Below, piece after piece: positions 21,131-32,468 of a stretch of 64,000 nucleotides of DNA; the stretch's first letter is position 1, and the number at the start of each line of letters is the position of its first letter. The DNA is taken from contig QVOM02000112.1 in NCBI GenBank assembly GCA_003586115.2, forward strand, positions 106,418,701-106,482,700, given 5' to 3'. The stretch is from Salvator merianae. Its lineage: Eukaryota > Chordata > Lepidosauria > Squamata > Teiidae. The notes below the pieces were generated by a model. That model was not told where the DNA came from, did not search any database, and saw only the letters and a list, made by a program, of their open reading frames with translations. Both the position numbers and the translations under genes were made by a program.

Positions 21131-21576
21131 TAGGGATGAGCATGAATGTGTTTCTTATGCTGTTTGCAGCGTATGAATCCATTAAAGGGACAGGTTTGCA
21201 AGATTTGACACCTTGCAAATCTGGCTCCCTAGGAAGGTGAGGGGGAAGATGAAGGACAGGTGAATGGTTACTGAAATGAAAGGTAACACTCATCTGCCTT
21301 GGCTGTCTTCCTCAGCCTCCCTACTTCCCCTCCCAGAAGACTTTGCAGCTGGCAGGTACCTGGGTTTTGCACACCTGGGAGGGAAGCAGGGAGACTGGGG
21401 AATGTGATGGAGGCAGGTGAGTGCTATCTTTCATCCTCCTAAATGCTCACCTGTCCCTCTTCTTCCTCTTGCCTTTGTAGAGGGCTGGACAAGGTGCCAG
21501 ACCTTGCAAACTTGGCCCTCTTTAGCTGGTTCTTATGTTGCAAACAGCATAATGATCTTATTCATGCACATTCCTA
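21131..21576. mobile_element. hAT-type non-autonomous element, diverged copy
   Basis: The left end TAGGGATGAGCATGAAT and the right end, read inward, TAGGAATGTGCATGAAT are inverted. The match continues for about 40 bp (both reach ATGCTGTTTGCA). Flanking octamers TTCAGCCA (21123-21130) and TTCAGTCC (21577-21584) agree at 6 of 8. No transposase. Confidence 0.75.
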
Positions 21577-22205
21577 TTCAGTCCTTTATGTCCCAGCTGA
21601 AAATCTTGTCACAGAATCTTCTGGAGATAAAGAAAAGTAGGCCCATAAAATAGAATCAGCAGGCCTCCTTTGCAGGTTAAGTGCCTCTCTCCTCACTTCT
21701 GAAGATTCAGGCCATGTGCACATGTTCTTTCACTTTGTCTTGGGGAAGGAGCCACCACAGATGAGCCTCTGCTGATCTGGGAGGTCATTCAAATAGTTGC
21801 TACCTGAATCAGCTTCAGGGCTCCTACTGCTGCTGCTGCTGCTGCTTTACAGTCATTTTACAGCCTTTTGCAACTGCTGCTCCCCCTGAATTTAGCTCAA
21901 ACAGCGACACCACTATTGCAAACCAAATCAAGGTAATAAGACACTGTGTAATCTCATGCTTCCATCAGTGTGCCCTGCCCCACACTTCAGAGTACCATTG
22001 GGAGCTTGAGGGAGGGAGGTCATATAAACACCCCAGCCTGGATGTGACCCCATGCCACCCTGAGAATGACTTTCATGGGTGTGAAGTACAACTTTTCTGG
22101 ACTTTTACCAGTGCTCTTGTTAAGGGTGTTAACAATATTTAAAGTGTTGTATTTAAAATATTTAAAATATTGTTAAATTTAAATATTTAACAATATTTAA
22201 AGGGC
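21577..22205. repeat. Unclassified stretch with (CTG)n and AT palindrome
   Basis: A (CTG)n run covers about 21826-21846. An AT-rich palindromic segment of AACAATATTTAAA-type units occupies about 22128-22201. The rest shows no gene or named repeat. Confidence 0.6.
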
Positions 22206-22210
22206 CAAGT

Positions 22211-22420
22211 GTCAGAAAAACTTCCTGACCGTAAGGGCAATCAGTCATTGGAACAGGTTGCCACAGGAGGTGGTGGGCTCTCCTTCGCTGGAGGTCTTCA
22301 AGGAGAGGCTGGACAGTTATCTGTCTGGGATGCTTTAGTGAATCCTGCATTGAGCAGGGGGTTGGACTCGATGACCCTAGAGGTCCCTTCCAACTCTATG
22401 ATTCTATGATTCTATGAATA
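22211..22420 (+). mobile_element. CR1 LINE 3' end, sense
   Basis: It contains the ORF2 terminal codons (CTGACCGTAAGGGCAATCAG; GAGGTCTTCAAGGAGAGGCT) followed by the 3' untranslated end and an (ATTCTATG)n tail at about 22397-22417. Strongly 5'-truncated. Confidence 0.9.
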
Positions 22421-22454
22421 AAATAGCTTACATTAGGAGAGCATTAATCTATAA

Positions 22455-22864
22455 GGGCCTGTTTGCACTTTAGGCTAGTGAGTGTCAGGACACTTACTAG
22501 TGAAGTGCCTCTGCACTGTGCAGAAGCCTTGGTGACTGGGAGCAGACTACAGCTGCACCCAATCACTACTTGCTGTGGAGCAGAAAATCATGCTCCACAG
22601 CTGTATTGAAAGCAGCTGGTCTGCTCCCAGTACACTGCATTCACACCCTTTTTCAGGTGTGAATGGAGAGCTGTGTGGCTGTGCAATCGTGCCATGTTTC
22701 TGGTTGCCATGGCAGCAGCCAGAAGTTTCCCCAGTTGCTGTCATGGCACAGGCTGCCATCATTCGCACTGCAAATTATGATAGCCTGCTACTGGTATGTT
22801 CCAAGACCTCACAGTGCAAATGGGATAATTATCCTGTTCTAAGGTGGAAAGTGCAAAAAGGCCA
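22455..22864. mobile_element. 410-bp MITE with TAA duplication
   Basis: GGGCCTGTTTGCACTTT on the left pairs with AAAGTGCAAAAAGGCC on the right. TAA occurs on both sides (22452-22454, 22865-22867) if the last base A is read as a mutated C. Inner palindromes are present. Same family as 51115 and 62994; PIF/Harbinger-like. Confidence 0.75.
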
Positions 22865-22867
22865 TAA

Positions 22868-24858
22868 AAGTCTGTCAGAGAACAGGAAGCGATCAAATAA
22901 TAACATTCTAGGTCCAGGAATACCACAAAATAGGCCTTACTAGTAAAATGGTCTAATTTTAGGCACCCATGCACCATACCACAAATGAGAATTGTTCAAG
23001 AAAGAAGGCCTCCATTGAAGATCTAAGCATGTAGGTGTTTTCACTTACTTGACAATTTTGTTATCAAAAGAAGCCAGGAACAAGTTACCAGAGGTGAGAG
23101 TTCTATGTGCTGTTAGGATTGTGGTGAGGTGACATAGCTGGATCCAAAGGGGCATAAAGAAAGGGAAAGAAAGGAGAAGATTTAGATGGTTGTTTTCATC
23201 CAGTTTTATCTCTGCAAGCCAGGTGTCATTCTGAGCAATTCCATATGCACACGGATGTTGTAGCAGCTGGCCATGAATATTATTTACTTCTTTACCACCT
23301 GGTGTTTGCTGCAGCAACATGTTTGCCTTGCCATGTGAGATCTGAGAGGCTGTCAGAAGGCAGAAAAGAACTCCTCCATCTCAACCTGCCCCTGACTTAG
23401 CTGGCCTTCTCAGTCACAACACTTTTAACACTTGTATTTTCAATCCTAGCTTACAGATATGTGGTTATCCCTCCCCACTGTATGTGCACAAATGCAGTCC
23501 TCCTCTCTGGAAATTAGTAAAGAGCAAAAGCTTTTCCATTTAGATGTCCTTCTTTCCCTTCAAGTCAGCTGACTGCTCCCACTCAGCTTTCATTAAATTG
23601 CTGCCCTTTCAATGGTATTCTTGTCACAGGCAAAGGAAGAAGTTTCTATATCCTTATGCTTTCCAGGAAGAGAGCCGGGGCAGAACAGCTCCCCCAAAGA
23701 AGCCACCACAGTCTCTTCAAACAGAAACCTATCCAAAGGGTGCAATCAGACAGGGCTTTTTTCAATTAACACTTTTTGAAAATGTGTCTCTTCTGTAGAT
23801 GCACAAAAACCAGGCATTCAAACAATTAAACAAATAAGCTGACCTCATGTTTCCAAATGTTGCTCTTTCACTTTGAAGTCTGGCAGTGCCTTCCTGACAA
23901 GTGTTCACCACTAACTGGCCACTCACCTGCCCAACTTTTCATGGCTCTGATTGTTCACTTAGCAGCAGCATTTGTTCCCATGCTGTGGCTACATTTCCCT
24001 CCTCTGTGCTTATGAAGCTCCTCACCCAATGCAACTGAAAGAAAGAGTTGCTCTCAGTGCCATTTTACTCTGTATGAAGAAAGGGTGCATTCCCAGACTT
24101 TAGGATGGGGTAAGGCAATTTTAGGCATCTTATGTCCACCCTTACAGCCTCAAATTCACCCAGAGGGTGTCTCATTAAGCATGTCTGATCACAACCCCAA
24201 ACCTAGGTAAAGTATCCATGTAAACCAGTTTTGTCTACTGTGAGTGGATCAACAGGGTGATGTGTTCATTGACTCCCACTGCCCACCCATCCACCCACTC
24301 ACCCACTCCCCTACTTCCACTACCACCTCCACTTCCTCCTCTATTTTTGGTCCTTTTAATTAAGTTTCAGTAAACTGCTGCCCTCAGACTAATTCTAAAG
24401 ACCCCTGCAAGCCATTAAGGACAATTCTGCACTGGCCAATATACTGGACCATTGGTATACCAGCCAGAGTGGAATCACCCCAATTTGAGCAATCTGTCTT
24501 TTTCTTGCCTACTAAGTGAAGAGTAATGGAAAATTGGATATTGGTAGGAAAGGAAAAAAAAAGAGACATACAAAGAGAAGGACAGCAAAGGAGAGTGCAA
24601 AATGATGTGTGGTTCTGTTGTTTTTAGTTCTGGCTTGTTGCAGCCTTCTGCCCACATCAAATTCCTGAGGGAATCCACCTCTGAGAAGAAAAATATTGTC
24701 CAAGATTCTTTTAAGAGGATTGGACTTAAGATTTACCAGACAAAGCAAGAATACTATCTCCACATCTGATCTATGCTCCTTACTAAGTTGGTGCACAACT
24801 ATTGTGTCAAACATGTTGGAGAATGTCCATAGTCTCCTACATCACTGCAATGGGTATC
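22868..24858. other. Unclassified noncoding stretch
   Basis: No gene is recognised. A lone MITE-like terminus (AAGGGTGCAATCAGACAGGG, 23737-23756) resembles the GGGTGTGATCAGACA ends at 39060-39079 and 60996. Frames of up to 91 residues overlap on both strands. Confidence 0.35.
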
Positions 24859-24861
24859 AGT

Positions 24862-24988
24862 GGCCTTTTCTGCACTGGGCATTATTCTGGATTATATTCT
24901 GGAATAAAGACTTGCCATCCGCATGCTAGTGCAGACTATGGTGGGCCCTGGGATATAATCCAGAATAAGGCCCAGTGCAGAAAAGGCC
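24862..24988. mobile_element. 127-bp hairpin MITE with AGT duplication
   Basis: GGCCTTTTCTGCACTGGGC (24862-24880) is repeated exactly in inverse at 24970-24988, and the arms continue with few mismatches to about 45 bp. AGT flanks both sides (24859-24861, 24989-24991). The element folds almost end to end. Relatives include 50881-51012 and the truncated end near 19685. Confidence 0.85.
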
Positions 24989-24991
24989 AGT

Positions 24992-26994
24992 GGTTCATGC
25001 CTCTCCCATACTCTACATGCATAGCCCAGCATTGGCCAGCAGCACAGGGCCTTTCTGTATTTATCTCTAGTTTGGATGGTATTCCTGTTCTAGACCTCTT
25101 TTATATGCAAGCTGGTGCAGACTAGAGAGGCCCTGCCCCTGCTAACTGCAGCTGGTACTCTGTGTCTGCACAGGATGAAGCATATTCCAGATGAGGAGGC
25201 CCCAAATGGCCTCTTGATCTGCTTCTGGTCTTGAGGTCTACTAGCATACTGGGGGCATGTGGGACCCATGTTGGAAGCGTGTCAGTTGGATCAGAAGTTC
25301 CACCTTACAGAGGATGCACCCTTTTTTGAAGGCTGTTAACTAAGTGAAAGGCTGTTTTGAACCAAGTTCAAAGATAAAAGATCATAAGAATGGAATTCAG
25401 GGAGGTTTTAAAGCTGCCCACTGACACCACCTGGACAACAGACTCAGCAGGGCACCTGGTCTCCTTCTGTGGCCCTTTCTACGCTTGCCTTTAATTTGGA
25501 ATTAAGGGGTGGAAAGTTATCTGGCTCCATCCATCAGCTCAATAAGGTAAGTGCAGAAATGGACTTGAAAGCAAACAAGCTGGATCAACGAGAGATTTGT
25601 GGTGCATTTCAGGCTTCAAAGAAGCCCAATAAAGTCGCATGCTGTGTGTCTGGGACTATCCCCAGGCACTAGCCACTATTGCCAGAAGCTTAGAGCTTGA
25701 ATCCACTTCTCCTTTCTCCTTCATGTATGCTTCAATTTGCAGTTGGCTCATATGTGTGATTTCATGTGGGAACTGGAGGCTTGTAGTCTCACCTACCATT
25801 AGCTCTACTAATCTGACCCTTGGGGCCACTTATCTTAGTTGCCTTGCCCTCCGCCCCACTGGTTACAAAAGGCCCCAGCCATCCCTGTTGCAGGCTAGAG
25901 CTAGAATCCAAGAAGCAGCCCAGGCAGGCTTTATGCTAAGGTTCTGCCTTATCAGCAATTGCAGCTGGCTTTTATTTGGATTGTTTGCTGCTAACGCTTA
26001 CCTTCATTGCTGCTGATGAGTGATGGTTTCACAGGTTGTCTCCTTTATGTGGACTGTTTGGCTGGGGCCACCAACTTCAGATAGGTAGGCCACCAGCATC
26101 AGACTTATTTATGAGGTACTTAGAGAAGGACTTTTCTTGGACCACAAGCCTCTCAGAAGTATAACTCCCTTCTCCTGCCACAGACTCATTTCGACAACAA
26201 AGCATTGACCTCGCGGTGGAAGGTACAAGGGTGGGTGGGTGAAATATTCAGAGTCCTTCTAATAAAGAAAAGGCATTAATTTAAAACAAAACACATTGTT
26301 TCTACAACTCTGTGACAGGTAATGAAATAAAAGGAACCCACAAGCTTTCAAATTGCAACATTAACTGGATTTCCCCTACACCAAGATCAAAGGAAGGACA
26401 TTTTAAGTTGCTGTCAGATAGTATCAGACAAAAGGACTCACCACAAGCCTTGTGGAACTTAATCAATCCCTTCCCTTCCCCTGTTCACAACCACCCACCT
26501 TTACCACATCTACACACACACACTGTTTACAATATCCTGCCCTTTTGTTCAGTGTTATGGTCCATTAGATACAGTAAACCTCAAGTAACCTTGCCAAGGG
26601 TCCCATACTTCCAGGAACTATTGGTTCAGTGGCTTTGCTTCGTCTTTGATCAATAAAAAAAACAATAGGCAGTGACTTTCTGAGAAATTTCTCAGGTACC
26701 ATGTGTCATTTCTTTTCTTTTTCAAGGAAAGAACCTGAAGCTTTCTTTGGACCACCCTGATCTTGTTTTATCAATGTCTCTGCTGTAGTTACAAGACCCC
26801 ACCATTATCCATGAATTCCTGGTTTCTCTCACTTCTTACCTCTGTTTTCCCTAGTACAGATTGTAAGAGCTCTGGATAGGGGAATAATTTGATTATATTT
26901 TGTTGTAGTATAAGAAGGCCTGTGAAAGTACCTAGACAAAGCAAGATATATGAAAATACAAGGATATTTTAGCTATTTGACCTATACTTTCATT
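24992..26994. other. Mostly unclassified, with MITE-like fragments
   Basis: Terminus-like motifs appear at about 25046-25056 (GGGCCTTTCTG) and at 25472-25490 (GGCCCTTTCTACGCTTGCC) with AGGTAAGTGCAGAAATGG at 25545-25562, the last two probably bounding a small element. A 125-residue frame (25639-26016) has no domain. AC-rich words occur near 26512-26523. Confidence 0.4.
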
Positions 26995-27130
26995 CATTTG
27001 TTCCTTACTATCTATAGTCTGCCTGGTACTGAAAGGTTTCAGAGGGAGGCACAAGTTACAAATTAATAAAAATGCAAAAGTGTAAAATAACACTTCATAC
27101 ACAAAATGTCCAGTTAAAGATATGTAAAAG
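26995..27130 (-). mobile_element. L2-type LINE 3' tail, antisense
   Basis: GTCTGCCTGGTACTGAAAGG and AATTAATAAAAATGCAAAAG resemble the antisense L2 3' end. The overlapping 151-residue antisense frame (26932-27387) crosses this tail into unrelated DNA and is not a gene. Confidence 0.45.
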
Positions 27131-27419
27131 GCAAAAGCAATTGTGCTAGGAAAAATACATTTTTCAAGAGATAGCATTTGAACCAACGAATTGTTGACAG
27201 AATCAAGAAGTAGCATCATAACTTTAGGGATCACAGTGAGAATCTCTGTGTTGGATGCAGCTTCTCTTAAAGAAAATATAAATAGGCTTTTAAGTCTACT
27301 GACGTTTCGGCGGCTTTTGCTCTTACTTGTAGCACATGATAAGAAGGGGTTCAGAGGCCTGCTTTCCACAGGCTCTGCTCCTTCCAAGTGGCTTTGTACT
27401 CATTGAATGGAACTATTGA

Positions 27420-27835
27420 ATGGGATGGGGTGCCAAAATGGTGTCCTGTCCTAGACCTTGACAACGAGGTCTACAAGCAGACCAGGCTCTGTATTCTGGA
27501 CTATGGAGGCATGTGGATGCAATTTCTCCATAGTCTAGAATATTAAAGGCGGCCCTTCATGGAAGCAACAGGAAGTACTAGCAGAAATGATATCGGAAGT
27601 AGGTGCATGCCGAAAAGGGCCTGTTCAGAAATTGGGAAAGCTGGCAACTGTCGTTCCCAGACTTCAGAAAGTCTGATGTTCCCAAACTTCAGGGTCTGGG
27701 CACCGGCTTCAAGGGTTAGGCTCAGGCTTTGAAGCTGGCAGCCAAGGCTGGGCTAGCCCAAACTGTAGATGGCCCTTAACCTAGACTTAGATTTGAAGTT
27801 TGGAAGAATCAAAATTTGTGGGTTTGGAATCTGGA
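27420..27835. mobile_element. MITE-like palindromic region, GGCCTTTC group
   Basis: Inverted words such as TCTGGACTATGGAGGCATGT / CTCCATAGTCTAGAAT (about 27494-27540) and CCCAGACTTCAGAAAGTCTG (27656-27675) match the style of other members (14391, 48880, 56569). GAAAAGGGCCTGTTCAGAAA at 27612 looks like adjoining termini. Boundaries are not resolved. Confidence 0.4.
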
Positions 27836-27844
27836 GGCCTATTC

Positions 27845-28440
27845 ATTCTTTTGAGTTAGCAAGTGTCAAGGTTGCTCGCTAGCAAAGTGACTCAGCACTA
27901 TGCGGAGCCATGCTTGACTGGGAGCAGCCAACAGCTGCTCCCGAGCAAGGCTAGCTGTCATGGTGAACACTGGGAGCAGAATACCAGCATTCACACTGAG
28001 AATGCTGGTATCCTTCTCATATTCAAGTTGAGGGCCCCACAGTGCAGATGGTGTCCGCACTGCAGGGTCAATTCCACATGGGATAATGTGGGATAATTAT
28101 CCCATTCTAGACCATGCAGTGCAGGCACTGTCTGCGCTGCGAGGCTAGAAACCGCACCAGAAGCTGGCTCCCAGCATTTATGGTACAAATGCCGGTAACT
28201 GTGCTATTGGGGCATCACGTGGTCCGATTGTGCAAGTATGATCAGCTGATTGTGTTTGTGCACACCTGCAGACTGCATGGGCTTGCCAGTCACCATGGCA
28301 GTGGCTGGGTGCTTCCCGACCACTGCCATGGTAAAGATCAGGCATGGGCTTGATCAGGCATCATGCAGGTCTGATTGTGCAGGCACAATTGGGCCTGATT
28401 GCCCAATCACACAGGCGTCATGGGGTGATGCATGATTGCA
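27845..28440. mobile_element. MITE segment of the GGGCCTGTT group
   Basis: AGTTAGCAAGTGTCAAGGTT and GCTAGCAAAGTGACTCAGCA match the subterminal region of the 62994 element. Farther right, GATCAGCTGATTGTG and a CATGGCAGTGGC segment match its interior (63407-63465). Terminal repeats and a duplication are not clear. Confidence 0.5.
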
Positions 28441-28570
28441 CAGTTGCACCAGCCTGGATGCTTCACCAACAGGTAGATACTCCACAGGAAGTAGTGATCA
28501 GGAGCAGCTGTACACAACCACGATGACTAGCAAGCAGCATTGGTTTGTTGATCAGGAATTTATTTTCTTG

Positions 28571-28905
28571 GTTTATTTACTTAGTTTATATGCTGCTTCA
28601 GATCACAGTCTCAATACAGTTATCAAAGGAAGTTAAGACAACATTAAGAAATTTAAATATATAATAGAAACTAAAAAAATCTTCAGAGATCAAACCCCAA
28701 ATTAGACAAGTGATTGTTGATGCCTGGTATATCTCTGCAGTGAGATTGTCCCACAGGATGGGGGCCATTACTGAGAATACTTTCCTCCTGGACTCTGCTC
28801 TGCGAATCTCCTCAAGTGATGATATCACCAGGAGACCCTCACCAGAAGCCCTTAATTGTCAGATTGCCCCATATGGGAGAAGGCACTCCTTTAGATATGT
28901 GGACC
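28571..28905 (-). mobile_element. L2 LINE 3' end with ORF2 C-terminus
   Basis: The antisense frame 28598-28828 reads ESRRKVFSVMAPILWDNLTA, the L2 ORF2 terminal motif. The 3' tail (GTTTATTTACTTAGTTTATA antisense) lies at the low-coordinate side. 5'-truncated, no catalytic core. Confidence 0.8.
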
Positions 28906-29339
28906 CATGAAAGTGACACATCAGAATGCCTCACTTTTGCCTGCTCAATCTGGGATCCAGTTCACAGCAGACCAGATTCTTGCTCAGATGGGAGAAAGTG
29001 AAACATACAATGGTGTTGCTACCTAATCTCTACTGTCCATGGTCCCAGGACAGGAGACCACTGTTGGTGGAAGCTTACTATTTGAGGGCCTGCTGAACCT
29101 GTGTGTGGAAGGCAAGAAGGCCCTCTGTCTACAGGCTTAGCAACTTAAGCGATGCTGGAAAGCTACTGAAGACAGAACCCTCCAGAAATAGACCCAGGAA
29201 TTGGGCCTATATACTGTATACTGCCCAAAATTTGGACCTGTATACTGCTCCAAATTTGGATCTGTATATTACATAGTGCCCAAAATTTGGCTCTTTGACT
29301 GGGATTGTAGTTTAGGCAATCAGCAGTTTCCTTGGGCAG
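28906..29339. other. Unclassified noncoding stretch
   Basis: Short repeats of the phrase CCAAAATTTGG / CCAAATTTGGA occur at about 29224-29290, three times with small changes. No gene. Confidence 0.4.
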
Positions 29340-29730
29340 GATAATGATTCTGTTCTAATATGGAATGGACCATGCAGCGTGGACACTGTCCACACTGCAT
29401 GTCCTTAGTCGTGACTATCAGCAGGATCCCAGCATTCATGGTGTGAATGCTGGTATCCTGTGCTCAATCAGCACTATGACAATGGCCGGGAAGTGTCCAG
29501 CTGCTGTCATGGTGACTGGCAACACCGCACAGCATGCAGGCATGTGCAGGAGTGCACAGGCACGATCAAGTTTACAGGTGCAGTTGCCAAGGGTGGCACA
29601 GCCGTGCATTCCAAGTGTGAATGCACTTTATCAGGAGCTGGCTATCAGCTTCTGATAAAGCTATGGAGCACTTTGCTACCGAGTGTCCCTGACGCTTGCT
29701 AGTGCAAAATGCAAAGTGTAAACAGGCACC
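29340..29730. mobile_element. MITE copy of the GGGCCTGTT group, reversed
   Basis: The right end GCAAAGTGTAAACAGGCACC (29710-29729) and GACGCTTGCTAGTGCAAAAT are the subterminal region in inverse orientation. The left part (AGGATAATGATTCTGTTCTA) matches AGAACAGGATAACAG-type sequence of the 62994 copy. GCAGCGTGGACACTGTCCAC forms a small palindrome (29374-29393). Confidence 0.5.
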
Positions 29731-30969
29731 TTCATGCTAACTAGACTACTGGGGTTCTGCCAGAGTAGTTTATCCCACTACAATGGTTAAGTCACCATGG
29801 CAACCTTCGGGGCAAGAGGCATTTGGTGCCTAGCCATTTGCTTGCTCCGTCCCTTGTCTGAACAGAGGTTGGCTGAAGAGGATTGTCTGGGTGGTGCCTG
29901 AGTTTTCTTAGCAGTGTGGAGATTCAGCTCCAGGGACATCTAGGTACTAGCCAAGCACATTTGTTACTACATGGCATTGTGCTCACATACAGTAAGCTTC
30001 CATCAATGGTGGCCTCCTGGAAGCCACCAGGAGTTGCTTATTAACATTGATCCCTGTAAGGATTGCCCTGTCTGTCCATAGTTGTCCTTCATGCAGTAAA
30101 CATTTTGTGCCTTGGAGGGGTGCTCAAGTCTCTTCAAGCATCCTCATGCCCCTTTGGCAGAGGTTGCTGTGGAGACGGGTCAATTAGGATGCCCCTCCAA
30201 GGCATCTTCCACACCCCATGGAGACATGGCCTAGGTGTTTACTTGCCTGTTTTCAAAGCCAAGCTGCTCCAAAGATCTTCTGGCTTCACAAAAGGCCTCA
30301 CTAGTGACTTATTTCATGTGAGCCTGGGTTATAGCAACGTGTGCAATTTGGGATGGAAACACGCTGAGACAACTTTGCTGACAGTGTGGTAATGCTGTAA
30401 GACCCCCACCGTAGTTCAAAAACACAGGGTTTCATTCCACAGTATTATCCCAAAACATTTTCCCTTGGCTGACTGAATGCATAGCTTGCTCAGGTCCCAA
30501 GTGACCAGAAGATCAGCCTCTGTGTAAAAATATTTGTATTCTGGCTTCGGCCATCTTTCCAAAAAGGCTGCAAAACATCAGCCCTCTGCCAGGGAAAGAA
30601 AATACATGACCAGACATTTGTCCAAATATTTCTGTAGCAACAGAAAATGAAAGAAGGACAGGGAAAGTAACAAAGGAGGAATGGGCTGATCCAGTTCTGT
30701 TCATATAAACATCTGGCTCTCCCAGGTGGGGCTGCCTAGATCTTTATCAAAATATGCATGAAGCAAATGTGGCTTGAATGAGCATAGAAGTGCAGATGTA
30801 GGGTCCTGCTGCATGTCGATGGGATCAAATGTCATCTTCTCATCATACAGCAACCATAGATAGATGGATACATGCATAAATAGATGGAGAAACACAGAGA
30901 AATGTTGCCTCTGCAACAAACAGTAATCTACTGTTTTGTTGTATGGAGCTGGTAATGATCTTCCAAGAG
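29731..30969. other. Unclassified noncoding stretch
   Basis: No gene or named repeat. A 109-residue plus-strand frame (30063-30392) and a 100-residue minus-strand frame (30701-31003) have no recognisable domain. Confidence 0.35.
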
Positions 30970-30972
30970 TTA

Positions 30973-31187
30973 GGCTGTGATCAAACACAACAAAGAAAAG
31001 CATCTCTGAAGTGGCTCAGAGATGGCTTTGAGGTGGGATTGTTCACACACCAGTCTGCCCCTGCCCCTTCTCATAAACATTCTATGCTAGAAAAGGTGGA
31101 TTAGAGAAGACCTGGGAACACGAGTGGCATACACTGTCTCTCTGAGGCGCCTCCAAGTCACCCCTTTTGTTATGTCTGAACATAGCC
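30973..31187. mobile_element. 215-bp MITE with TTA duplication
   Basis: The left end GGCTGTGATCAAACACAACA is inverted at the right (read inward, GGCTATGTTCAGACATAACA). TTA flanks both sides (30970-30972, 31188-31190). The interior GAACAT/GGTGGATTAGAGAAG words match the 37194 and 6051 elements. PIF/Harbinger-like. Confidence 0.8.
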
Positions 31188-31273
31188 TTAGTTTGCATAA
31201 TGAGCTGTGAATAAGGAAGTCTCCAGTTTAAATTTTGTCTTTGCCATTAACTCATTGGATAGTGAAAAAGGAA

Positions 31274-31705
31274 GGCTGCCTCCAGATGGCAAGAGGTAAT
31301 GCAGGATCTAAACAAAATCCCACAATTGCCTGTTGCTGCCCCCTGCCAGACGTGAGGAGCATTCCTCTGCTTACCTCAATGTCTAGTGAATAGCTTTCAC
31401 AATAGGAGCGATTGGGGCTACCAGAAACTAGCCAAGTGCCTGCCTACCTTTTTTCTTACGTTTTGCACACCCGGTTGGCTTCCAGTAGCCCCAATCGCTT
31501 CCATTGTGAAAGCTGCTGACAGACATTAAGGTAAGCATTACTATATACAGGAAACCCAGAGCCACTGCTGGATTTTCCATAATAGTGACTTATTTGGTTT
31601 TCAGCAATTAAATTGGCACTATATTGGGAATGCCAGGGAAATATCTGCCATTCCCAATATAGTCCTGAGATGATTGTGGATTTTACCACACATCTGAAGG
31701 CAGCC
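31274..31705. mobile_element. Foldback element with nested hairpins
   Basis: GGCTGCCTCCAGATG (31274-31288) is inverted at 31691-31705 with one mismatch. Inside, AGCTTTCACAATAGGAGCGA continuing to GGGGCTAC is inverted at about 31481-31512 with two mismatches over 30 bp, and ACTATATTGGGAATG (31618-31632) is exactly inverted at 31649-31663. No clear target duplication. Confidence 0.7.
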
Positions 31706-32069
31706 CGAGTCTCTCACTGAATGTTTCATTTTCAGCTGCAGTTCCCCTATTCACGATAAAACCAGTAAAAATCCTGATGTACTTCACAAAAGAATTGAAC
31801 TTGGATAATGGATGCAAACTGCATGAGATCCCATTTGTTCTTGCCTCCTCACACAAACATGAATAATGCGCAGCTGCATTATTCCTCTAGACAAATGGAA
31901 GTTTGACAGTTGGAAAGAACTGTGTGATTGAGTGTAATGGAAAGCAAATAATGCAGGCATACAGCTACTAAACAAGACATGCCATCAGCTGTGCACATCA
32001 TAAGGGTCCCATTCAGAGGCAGTAGGCATGAAAGTATCCGGGAGGAGGCTATAACAATCCATTTAGGGT
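31706..32069. other. Unclassified noncoding stretch
   Basis: I see no named repeat or gene between the foldback element and the hAT-type copy. Confidence 0.4.
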
Positions 32070-32077
32070 CTTTAAAG

Positions 32078-32460
32078 TATGCAAACATAAAATCAGTGGT
32101 TCAGTTTGAACTGAACTAAACCGAACCATATTGAGTTTGGTTTGAACTCGAACAGGGTTGAACATTCTCAGCTTGGTTCAAGTATAAACACTGAATAGGT
32201 TCATGCTTGTTCGTTTTTCAAAATTACACTAAAATTTACTTTAAAACCCCCTTTTTAAAGGGTCACTGATTCAAACTTGGACATGTTCAAATTGAACAGG
32301 GGTATTTGATGGCTTTGGGCAAATACCCCTGTAATTCAGTTCAGTTCAATTCAAATAGGTCCCATTGAACAGGGAGGTGATTCTGTTCAAGTTCAAGCCA
32401 ATCAAACCACCATGTTTGATTTGATCATGTCTGCATCTAAACCAGTTTTGCACATCTCTG
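32078..32460. mobile_element. hAT-type non-autonomous element, GTTCAAAC-rich
   Basis: CTTTAAAG stands on both sides (32070-32077, 32461-32468), a perfect 8-bp target duplication. The right end read inward is CAGAGATGTGCAAAACTGGT. The left end TATGCAAACA looks like the same terminus with about six bases missing. The interior is rich in TTTGAACTGAAC / GGTTCAAGT words, as in the 9656 copy. No coding capacity. Confidence 0.85.
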
Positions 32461-32468
32461 CTTTAAAG

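Noticed and set aside
26932..27387. 151-residue minus-strand frame
   Set aside because: It runs through an antisense L2 tail, and an overlapping plus-strand frame is also open. No domain.
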